Positions 14,096 through 19,844 of a stretch of DNA of 22,268 nt are shown in pieces. Origin of the DNA: WRCA01 sp964587855 (lineage in GTDB: Bacteria; Pseudomonadota; Alphaproteobacteria; Rs-D84). The notes under the pieces are model-generated. The model had not been told where the DNA came from and searched no databases. It saw nothing but the letters and a program-made list of their open reading frames with translations. Location: positions 1 through 22,268 of the forward strand of contig CAZPLT010000011.1 in NCBI GenBank assembly GCA_964587855.1, read 5' to 3'. Numbering within the stretch: position 1 is the stretch's first letter; each line of letters opens with the position of its first letter. The translations under genes were made by a program, and so were the position numbers.

Positions 14096-14103
14096 ATTAG
14101 AAA
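14096..14103. repeat. Right attachment-site core (attR-type)
   Basis: ATTAGAAA is a direct repeat of 2590-2597. Beyond it (14104-14135) the host tRNA continues towards its 5' end; before it (GAGCC) the sequence departs from the tRNA. Confidence 0.82.
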
Positions 14104-14135
14104 TCTGATGCTCTATCCAGCTGAGCTAGGGGCGC
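14096..14135 (-). pseudogene. 5' half of disrupted tRNA-Arg(UCU)
   Basis: On the minus strand from 14135 the sequence is acceptor GCGCCCC, TA, D arm (GCTC, loop, GAGC), A, the anticodon stem TCAGA and the loop TTTCTAA plus T; then the tRNA pattern stops. The element side (GGCTCGGGGGC) gives no anticodon stem, T arm or acceptor strand. The matching 3' half is at 2553-2597. The upstream promoter is intact, so a truncated transcript that runs into the element is expected. Confidence 0.88.
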
Positions 14136-14146
14136 AGAACCTCGCT

Positions 14147-14175
14147 ATCATATATCTGTTTTTTTTCAAAATCAA
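14147..14175 (-). promoter_or_regulatory. Promoter of the interrupted host tRNA-Arg
   Basis: On the minus strand TTGATT (14175-14170), 17 bases and TATGAT (14152-14147) give a start a few bases before the tRNA 5' end at 14135. It now points into the element, antisense to the membrane protein gene. Confidence 0.65.
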
Positions 14176-14293
14176 CCAATATTAAAACTTTGTCTTTAAT
14201 TTTATTGATAAAAATAATTTATATATAAATGATTTGATTTAACAGGTAAAATATGATATTGTATATACAATGTAGGAGAAATTATTAAAAAAA

Positions 14294-14959
14294 ATGAGAA
14301 GGGTTATTGTGTGTTTTTTCTGTCTTTTATTTGTCCAAAATTCTTTTGGATATGTAAAAGTTAAAAGTCTGGGAATTTCCGGCTCGGGCTCGTCATCATA
14401 TAATACAAACAATGCTTATACTACCAATTATAAAAGAACTTCTAATCCTACCAGAATGCCCAGTATCGGTAGCAATTTTACTACAATACCACCTAAAACA
14501 AACATAAAACCTGTATCAATCACTTCGACGACGACTAATAATTGGGCTACACAATCACAAATTGATAATCTTGATTCCATGATTAGTGGATTGAAAGTAC
14601 AAGTTGGTGATGTCCAAACAGAATTAAATACAAAGGCAAATATTAATGATGTCTATACAAAACCTGAAGTAGATGAAAAAATTGATGCTTTAAGTCTTAC
14701 TGGGACACCCGGCGCTGATGGGCTTTCTGCATATCAAATTGCGGTAAATGCTGGTTTTACAGGCACAGAATCTGAATGGATAGCTTCATTAAAAGGGGCA
14801 CAGGGAGACCAAGGAATTCAAGGGGAAAAAGGTGATCCTGGTGATTCAACTCCTTTTGGATGTGGAACTGGTGAAAATGGTTCATATTTATTGAACGTCC
14901 AAAATGGAGTTACAAATTGTGAATATATTGTATTAACTAATGATAATTATACAGATTAA
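14294..14959 (+). CDS. Secreted collagen-like protein
   Basis: A 221-residue protein with a signal peptide (MRRVIVCFFCLLFVQNSFG), a Ser/Thr/Asn-rich linker to about 85, a helical segment with coiled-coil character (SQIDNLDSMISGLKVQVGDV, 88-107) and a collagen-like Gly-x-y stretch. That stretch is GTPGADG, interrupted by the motif SAYQIAVNAGFTGTESEWIA, then GAQGDQGIQGEKGDPGDS. The same interruption motif is common in bacterial collagen-like and phage tail fibre-like proteins. Two Cys (FGCGTG and TNCEY) close the C-terminal part. It is exported and probably trimeric at the cell surface. An AGGAG stands 14-16 bases before the ATG, farther than usual. It is the first of three secreted repeat-protein genes on this strand, separated by 27 and 11 bases. 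Confidence 0.82.
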   Translation: MRRVIVCFFCLLFVQNSFGYVKVKSLGISGSGSSSYNTNNAYTTNYKRTSNPTRMPSIGSNFTTIPPKTNIKPVSITSTTTNNWATQSQIDNLDSMISGLKVQVGDVQTELNTKANINDVYTKPEVDEKIDALSLTGTPGADGLSAYQIAVNAGFTGTESEWIASLKGAQGDQGIQGEKGDPGDSTPFGCGTGENGSYLLNVQNGVTNCEYIVLTNDNYTD

Positions 14960-14986
14960 TAAAAAAACCTTAGGAGGGGAAAAAAA

Positions 14987-15477
14987 ATGAAAACTAGAAC
15001 GAGTGCAATGATAATTGGTTTAATGCTTACTGCGTTAACTAATAATGCGTTTGCAGAGACAGTTATAGCGACAGAACCTTTTGTTCGCGGCGGTGTTGCA
15101 AATGTAAAATCATATGCTGATACTATTGTTAATGCAGCAACAACTACTTTGAATGCTGCTATTGCTACCAAGCAAGATACACTACCAACTGCTACTGGAA
15201 ATGACGGAAAGGTTTTAGGAGTTGTTGATGGTGCAGGAACATTGGGCTGGATAAATCAATCAGAAACAGATGTCAGTGGCAAAGCTGATTTGCAAACTGG
15301 TGCCACAGCTGGTAATGTTGCAGTAATGGATGCAAGTGGTCAATATGTTGATTCAAGCAAGGCATTAACAGATTTCGCAACAACAACTTCTGTAGCAAAT
15401 AAATCTGATTTACTAGTCGGCGCCGTCGAGGGTAATGTTGCAACAGTGAACGCGACTGGGCAATACATTGATTCGGG
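14987..15477 (+). CDS. Secreted repeat protein, 5' part before an assembly gap
   Basis: The start has a strong ribosome site (TAGGAGGGG, seven A, ATG) and a signal peptide (MKTRTSAMIIGLMLTALTNN, cleavage after AFA). The mature chain begins ETVIATEPFVRGGV, a motif repeated in the gene at 15954. After that come units of about 40 residues built on GNVA-x-x-x-A-x-GQY-x-DS-x-x-AL. The frame runs into 100 N at 15478. The part at 15578-15942 is almost certainly the same gene, so the protein is longer than the visible 164 plus 121 residues. Coiled-coil-like unit borders (VANKSDL) and the repeat type suggest a fibrous surface protein; ligand and function are unknown. Confidence 0.75.
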
Positions 15478-15700
15478 NNNNNNNNNNNNNNNNNNNNNNN
15501 NNNNNNNNNNNNNNNNNNNNNNNNNNNNNNNNNNNNNNNNNNNNNNNNNNNNNNNNNNNNNNNNNNNNNNNNNNNNNCTAACTTGGCAACCTCAACAGAA
15601 GTAACTACTGCTGTAGCAAATAAATCTGATTTGCAAACTGGTGCCACAGCTGGTAATGTTGCAGTAATGGATGCAAGTGGTCAATATGTTGATTCAAGCA
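15285..15700 (+). repeat. 75-bp identical repeat pair in the secreted protein gene
   Basis: Bases 15285-15359 are identical to 15626-15700 (offset 341), and the match continues to about 15375 with one difference. A shorter third copy starts near 15726. The units encode GNVAVMDASGQYVDSS. Confidence 0.85.
15478..15577. other. Assembly gap (100 N)
   Basis: Exactly 100 undetermined bases, a standard placeholder for a gap of unknown size. It falls at the end of a 71-bp sequence that is repeated identically at 16122-16192, so the assembly broke at a repeat. The reading frame on the two sides does not match across 100 bases, which also shows that the true length is different. Confidence 0.95.
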
Positions 15701-15942
15701 CGGCATTAACAGATTTAGCAGTAAAACCAACTGGTGCCACAGCTGGTAATGTTGCAATTATGAAAGCTTCTGGTCTCTACATTGATTCGGGTACACCATT
15801 GGCTAAATTGGCGACATTAACGCATTTGGAGGGTAAAGAAAATACTATTCAAGGTGGAACTACTAATATTAACAAAGTTATTGTTGGAACTGAAACTGGA
15901 TGGAGGTGGACTTCAACAACAGGTGATACTTATACTGAATAA
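15578..15942 (+). CDS. Secreted repeat protein, 3' part after the gap
   Basis: The frame is open from the gap (reading SNLATSTEVTTAVANKSDL) to TAA at 15940-15942. It holds one complete repeat unit nearly identical to that at 15285-15375, a shorter unit (TGATAGNVAIMKASGLYIDS) and a non-repeat C-terminal part ending GWRWTSTTGDTYTE. A TTG at 15583 is not a real start: it lies inside the repeat and has no ribosome site. Joined to 14987-15477 it forms one gene. The next gene begins 12 bases later without its own Shine-Dalgarno, which suggests coupled translation. Confidence 0.72.
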
Positions 15943-15953
15943 TTAATAAAAAA

Positions 15954-16850
15954 ATGAAAAAAATTACTTTTTTTTCACTGGCATTAATTTTTGCGCTTAT
16001 AAAGAATGGTTATTCTGAAGCAATTATTGCAACAGAATCATTTGTGCGTGATGGTTTATCAACACGTGTAACAAATACAAAATTAACCAATATAATCAAG
16101 GCTGCATTAAGTACCAAGGCCGATTTACTAGTCGGCGCCGTCGAGGGTAATGTTGCAACAGTGAACGCGACTGGGCAATACATTGATTCGGGCACTGCAT
16201 TATCAAGTTTAGCCGTTACAAAAGATGTAACCACTTCTTTAGCAACCAAAGCAAATTTGCAAGCTGCTGCCAAGGTTGGAAATGTTGCAACAATTAACGC
16301 CTCGGGGCAGTATGTTGATTCTGGGACAGCTTTATCAGCATTAGCGACAACGGCCAACGTAAACACCGCATTAAATACAAAACTGAGCCTGTCTGGTGGA
16401 ACAATGACCGGTGCCATCAATATGGGCACTAAAAAAGTCACTAGTTTAGCAACACCGACAAATTCTGCAGATGCAACCACCAAGGCTTATGTTGATGCTT
16501 ATCATACACCCAGTTCTTGGGCGACTTTAGCTGCGCAAAACTGGGCTGTTCCTGGAGGGGGACCTTCTTGGCAAGTAAACAATGGGCAAAATACTGTATA
16601 CGGCGTAGCAGCATGTTTATCAACAAGTACTAAAAGTGGCACTGTTCCATCATCAAACACAACTGGAAGTTATTGTTGGTGCCAGATATCTAATATAAAT
16701 GGAATAGAAGCATTAGGAGCATGGGTTTACAACACTGACTTTTCCGATACCGCAAAATGTTTTACAGATTGTACTTTTAAGTGCAGCGACTGTATAAAGG
16801 ACGGTTCTTCAAGTTATTGCTATAAATCAGCAATGCTTACAGGAATTTAA
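15954..16850 (+). CDS. Secreted repeat protein with Cys-rich C-terminal domain
   Basis: A 298-residue protein with signal peptide (MKKITFFSLALIFALIKNGY, cleavage near SEA), then AIIATESFVRDGL, the same entry motif as in the gene at 14987. Two repeat units of the GNVAT...GQY.DSGTALS type follow (about 58-135). Next comes SLSGGTMTGAINMGTKKVTS with SADATTKAYVDAY, a motif pair well known from phage tail fibres. The last 110 residues form a Cys-rich domain (CLSTSTKSG, SYCWCQIS, AKCFTDCTFKCSDCIKDGSS, YCYKS) that is probably disulphide-bonded. No ribosome site is seen; it starts 12 bases after the preceding stop. I infer a trimeric surface fibre or adhesin with a terminal binding domain. Confidence 0.82.
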   Translation: MKKITFFSLALIFALIKNGYSEAIIATESFVRDGLSTRVTNTKLTNIIKAALSTKADLLVGAVEGNVATVNATGQYIDSGTALSSLAVTKDVTTSLATKANLQAAAKVGNVATINASGQYVDSGTALSALATTANVNTALNTKLSLSGGTMTGAINMGTKKVTSLATPTNSADATTKAYVDAYHTPSSWATLAAQNWAVPGGGPSWQVNNGQNTVYGVAACLSTSTKSGTVPSSNTTGSYCWCQISNINGIEALGAWVYNTDFSDTAKCFTDCTFKCSDCIKDGSSSYCYKSAMLTGI

Positions 16851-16869
16851 TTAAACAAAGGAATTTGTT

Positions 16870-17334
16870 ATGACTTTATTCAAATTAATATTGGCAATTG
16901 TTTTATCTTTTATTCCCGGTTATTTTGGAAAAATGTTTTCGCCAAATCCTGATCTAAGTTTTTGGTACAGCACACTGAATAAATCTGTTTTAAATCCACC
17001 CGCATGGGTATTTCCAGTTGTTTGGAATTTATTATTCTTGGCGTTAGGTGTTGCTCTATTTTTAATTTTTATGCAAGGATGGAAAAAATCTAGGAAACCA
17101 TTATTCGCATTTATTATTCATATGATTTTGAACGGATTATGGAGTTTTTTATTCTTTGGTCTGCATTTACCTGTCGCCGGTATGTTAAACATTATCGCAT
17201 TGATATTTGTTGCAGTTTGGATGTATAAAGAATTTCGTCGTGTCAACAAGCCCGCCGGATATTTGGTATGGCCGTATATCGCATGGTTGTGCTTTGCATT
17301 ATATTTAAATTCAATGGTCGTTTTTCTAAATTAA
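16870..17334 (+). CDS. tspO: TspO/MBR family membrane protein
   Basis: A 154-residue protein with five predicted membrane helices and the family marks: WYSTLNKSVLNPPAWVFPVVWNLL (in outline, residues 32-55), LNGLWSFLFFG (77-87) with the paired W residues, and PYIAWLCFALYLNSMVVFLN at the end. The length is normal for bacterial TspO. Members bind tetrapyrroles and related ligands in the membrane and affect porphyrin and stress physiology. AAAGGA stands seven bases before the ATG. It follows the secreted repeat protein by 19 bases and may be cotranscribed, although no link in function is apparent. It ends just before the 3' end of rnpB on the other strand. Confidence 0.93.
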   Translation: MTLFKLILAIVLSFIPGYFGKMFSPNPDLSFWYSTLNKSVLNPPAWVFPVVWNLLFLALGVALFLIFMQGWKKSRKPLFAFIIHMILNGLWSFLFFGLHLPVAGMLNIIALIFVAVWMYKEFRRVNKPAGYLVWPYIAWLCFALYLNSMVVFLN

Positions 17335-17337
17335 AAA

Positions 17338-17620
17338 GTCAGACAGCCCATAAGCCGGATTCTGTTTTATGGCATAATTAATCTGCATTTCACATTACTG
17401 TGAATGTCAAGCCTTCTACCCGCCCCCGGCGCGGGATACGTCAATGGGGGCCTATTTGAAGTTGCACCACATAGAGATTGCCCGTTTCAGCCTAACTTAA
17501 TAGGATCGTTTCTGTTGCTCTGATCGTCGGGTCGCCCCGCCGGGTCGTTAACCCGTATGCTATCCCGTGGTGTCCGGACTTTCCTCATCATTGCTGACGC
17601 TATGCCTTGGCCGTCTGACC
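17338..17620 (-). ncRNA. rnpB: RNase P RNA
   Basis: Minus-strand RNA with the conserved 5' core GAGGAAAGTCCGGAC (complement at about 17573-17587) and the 3' end CCGGCTTATGGGCTGTCTGAC in outline. The outermost 5' sequence GTCAGACGGCC pairs with GGCTGTCTGAC at the 3' end (helix P1). About 283 nt is short for a bacterial type A RNA (usually 350-400), so some peripheral helices must be reduced or absent. It removes 5' leaders from tRNA precursors, including those in this window. The ends are set from the P1 pairing and the promoter. Confidence 0.92.
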
Positions 17621-17625
17621 ATGGG

Positions 17626-17653
17626 ATAATACAATAATTTTATTGCTTTGCAA
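17626..17653 (-). promoter_or_regulatory. rnpB promoter
   Basis: On the minus strand TTGCAA (17653-17648), 16 bases and TATTAT (17631-17626) place the start at about 17620, where helix P1 begins. The -35 lies 25 bp upstream of the start of the divergent helicase gene. Confidence 0.7.
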
Positions 17654-17677
17654 GGCACAATTCGCCAGAATGCACCC

Positions 17678-18958
17678 ATGTCTTTGATTGCCCCCATTTT
17701 AAATGAAAATCAGTTGCGTGCGTTTGATGCGATTGAAAATGAAACTAAAAATATTCTGATTTTGGGTCAAGCCGGAACGGGCAAATCAACATTTATAAAT
17801 TATCTGAAAACCGCGTCAAAAAAGCGTATAATTTGTGCCTGTCCGACCGCTGTTTCTGCATTAAATATCGGTGGTCAAACAATTCATTCTTTGTTTCAAA
17901 TTCAACCACGTGATTTTGTAATGCCGGAATTATTAAAATTAAAATCAAAACCACGAAATGTTCTGGCCGCAGCAGATTTATTGGTGATTGATGAAATTTC
18001 AATGGTTGCCCCAGATATTCTGGACGCCATGGATATACTGGCTCGTCAGGCACGAAAAAATAATAATCCATTTGGGGGATTACAGGTTATTGCCATAGGC
18101 GATTTATTCCAATTGCCCCCTGTTATTACAAATGATGCACAAAAGTTTTATGTCGATGCGTATGGTGTTCCAAATGCTTATTTTTTTGATTCACATGTTT
18201 ATAAACGTGCAGATTTTAAGCGTGCAAATTTTGATTTGGTTTATCGTCAAAGCGACGATTCTTTGTTGCAACATTTATGTTCGCTGCGAAACGAAAAAAA
18301 TCATGAAACCGCATTGGCATATTTTAATAATTTAAAAATAAATGATACTGCCAGACGAGAAAATGCCGTAATTATTACACCTTTTCGCGCAGTTGCGGAT
18401 AACATAAATAAATCCAGATTGGCGCAAATAAACACGCCCGAGGTTTTATATCGTGGGGAATTATCTGGAAACTTTAATGAAAAAGATGCCCCGTCCCCAA
18501 TGGATTTATATCTAAAAGTAGGTGCATTGATAATTTTCACCAGAAATGTTCGCGAGCATGGCAAAGATTGTTTAAATGGTTCAATGGGAATTATTCAGGA
18601 ACTGGGAACTAAAGAAATTAAAATTAAATTATTAGCAACAAATGAAGTTGTTACAATCAAACCAGAAAAATGGCAAAAGATAGAATACAATCGTGATGAA
18701 AATGATAAATTGATAGAAGTTGAAACCGGCAGCTATCGCCAATTTCCAATTATGCTGGGATACGCAATGACTATTCACAAGGCCCAGGGGAAAACGCTGG
18801 ATTCTGTAATAATTGATATTTCACGCGGAGCATTCGCACACGGACAAACTTACGTGGCGTTATCACGTACACGCCAAGCTGCCGATATGCATATAACCGC
18901 ACCCCTGCGCCCACGTGATATTATTTTTGATGTGAGAATTCTAGATTTTATTGGATAA
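17678..18958 (+). CDS. PIF1/RecD-like SF1B DNA helicase
   Basis: From ATG 17678 the protein has 426 residues. Motif I (Walker A) GQAGTGKST is at 30-38, motif II VIDEIS (Walker B) at about 103-108, motif III GDLFQLPPV around 140-150, a VYRQ segment at the place of motif IV, and the C-terminal YAMTIHKAQGKTLDSV with YVALSRTR (motifs V and VI) near 365-405. This is the order for PIF1-like 5'-3' helicases that resolve structured DNA and help recombination or replication. An in-frame TTG at 17648 would overlap the rnpB promoter; the ATG is preferred although neither has a good ribosome site. The last 18 bases overlap the end of the convergent rimI gene. Confidence 0.9.
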   Translation: MSLIAPILNENQLRAFDAIENETKNILILGQAGTGKSTFINYLKTASKKRIICACPTAVSALNIGGQTIHSLFQIQPRDFVMPELLKLKSKPRNVLAAADLLVIDEISMVAPDILDAMDILARQARKNNNPFGGLQVIAIGDLFQLPPVITNDAQKFYVDAYGVPNAYFFDSHVYKRADFKRANFDLVYRQSDDSLLQHLCSLRNEKNHETALAYFNNLKINDTARRENAVIITPFRAVADNINKSRLAQINTPEVLYRGELSGNFNEKDAPSPMDLYLKVGALIIFTRNVREHGKDCLNGSMGIIQELGTKEIKIKLLATNEVVTIKPEKWQKIEYNRDENDKLIEVETGSYRQFPIMLGYAMTIHKAQGKTLDSVIIDISRGAFAHGQTYVALSRTRQAADMHITAPLRPRDIIFDVRILDFIG

Positions 18959-19330
18959 ATCTTTTTGCATTATAATTGCATCTATTCCATTATAATATCC
19001 ACGGCGAATTGCAATTTGTTTATAACCATTTCTTTCATATAACTTTCGCGCTGAGATATTATTTTCTGCAACCTCTAAAAATATTTTTTTACTAGCCTGC
19101 TCTTTTTCCATCAGTTGTAATAAAGCATCTGCAATCCCAGTGCCCCGAAAATCCGGATGAACGCCGATTGTTATGATTTCGCATTCGTCCGCCGCACAAC
19201 GCCAAACGATAAACCCGTTTTCAGACGCGATTATTTGCGCCCCGCCCGCTTGTAAACTGGCGAATTCTGATGCGTCCCATGGTTTATTTGGAAAACATAA
19301 TTTATGAAGATTTGCAAGCTTGTTCAGCAT
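18941..19330 (-). CDS. rimI: RimI-like N-acetyltransferase
   Basis: A 129-residue GNAT protein with the acetyl-CoA loop VHPDFRGTGIADALL (57-71; R62 to A67 as RxxGxA) and the C-terminal FLEVAENNISARKLYERNGY (84-103), where E86 and Y98 correspond to the catalytic region of RimI. The E. coli enzyme acetylates the N-terminal Ala of ribosomal protein S18. The start overlaps the end of tsaB by 29 bases, the usual tsaB-rimI pairing. It is about 20 residues shorter than E. coli RimI, mostly at the ends. A general GNAT function cannot be ruled out, but the gene order supports RimI. Confidence 0.88.
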   Translation of the reverse strand: MLNKLANLHKLCFPNKPWDASEFASLQAGGAQIIASENGFIVWRCAADECEIITIGVHPDFRGTGIADALLQLMEKEQASKKIFLEVAENNISARKLYERNGYKQIAIRRGYYNGIDAIIMQKDLSNKI

Positions 19331-19844
19331 AACTGGCCCTGATATAAAGTGGAATTACAGGCACTGCATCCATTTCTAGCTTTCTTTGCACTATTGGCAA
19401 CGCGTTAATTAAATCATATGGTTTGTGCCCTGTAGTTTTTGAATATTCAAATTGTTTTGTTTCAACCTGCTCTATGCTCATAATTTGCGGTTCTAAATTT
19501 GATGCACCAACAAAAAAATCACCCTTAGCTGAATCAATCGCAACAAAGGCATCAGGGTCAGATTCCAAATAAATTTCAAATGCGTTTACGGGCACAACTG
19601 GAATCCCCAGACCCATTGCCAAACCCTTGGCATAGGCAATTCCCAATCTGATACCCGTAAAACTGCCGGGGCCAACGACAACACCAATCGCGGTTAAATC
19701 GGAAAATTTTGCATTATTTTCATTCAGAAATTTTTCTGTTTCAACTGGCAAAGAAATTGATTGTTTTTCAGCATCGACAAATTTATATTTGCTATCCAGT
19801 AATAATTTAATCCCTGACGAAGATGTATCAATTATTAAAATCAT
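19302..19844 (-). CDS. tsaB: tRNA t6A biosynthesis protein TsaB
   Basis: A 180-residue protein starting MILIIDTSSS with GVVVGPGSFTGIRLG at 54-68, the signature of TsaB (YeaZ). TsaB has an ASKHA-type fold and serves as the scaffold for TsaD in making N6-threonylcarbamoyl-adenosine at position 37 of ANN-decoding tRNAs, which include tRNA-Arg(UCU). It is shorter than E. coli TsaB (about 230) in the C-terminal half. The start codon overlaps the lon stop (TAATG), so translation is probably coupled; no separate ribosome site is obvious. Confidence 0.92.
   Translation of the reverse strand: MILIIDTSSSGIKLLLDSKYKFVDAEKQSISLPVETEKFLNENNAKFSDLTAIGVVVGPGSFTGIRLGIAYAKGLAMGLGIPVVPVNAFEIYLESDPDAFVAIDSAKGDFFVGASNLEPQIMSIEQVETKQFEYSKTTGHKPYDLINALPIVQRKLEMDAVPVIPLYIRASYAEQACKSS

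Larger units (their letters stand above)
2590..14103. mobile_element. Integrative element inserted in tRNA-Arg(UCU)
   Basis: The element is bounded by direct repeats of ATTAGAAA that lie in the anticodon loop of a split tRNA-Arg(UCU) gene. It has direct TGTAGCA boxes inside both ends and carries one tyrosine integrase with two AlpA/Xis-like proteins. Length is about 11,506 bp. The backbone is an S24 repressor, DUF6362-like and DUF6291-like proteins, AlpA-type regulators and integrase. The cargo is a restriction-modification operon, a DUF3768 protein, an HNH protein, small proteins, a complete tRNA-Arg(UCU) and a three-helix membrane protein. No terminase, capsid, tail, relaxase or type IV secretion genes are present, which suggests a phage satellite or an element needing a helper. 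Exact ends could be a few bases off because the core is short. Confidence 0.85.
15407..16192 (+). repeat. 71-bp identical repeat shared by two secreted protein genes
   Basis: Bases 15407-15477 and 16122-16192 are identical over all 71 bases and encode DLLVGAVEGNVATVNATGQY plus IDSG. Synonymous sites are identical too, so the copies are recent or kept alike by gene conversion. The first copy ends at the assembly gap. Confidence 0.88.

Noticed and set aside
2553..14135. Split-tRNA or intron explanation for the two tRNA halves
   Set aside because: The gap is 11.5 kb with many genes and an integrase, and the junctions show direct core repeats; an integrated element explains all of this.
14985..16500. 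CRISPR-like array suspected from the regular repeats
   Set aside because: The repeats are in coding frame, about 120 bp or more apart and translate into protein units after a signal peptide; no spacer pattern or cas genes.
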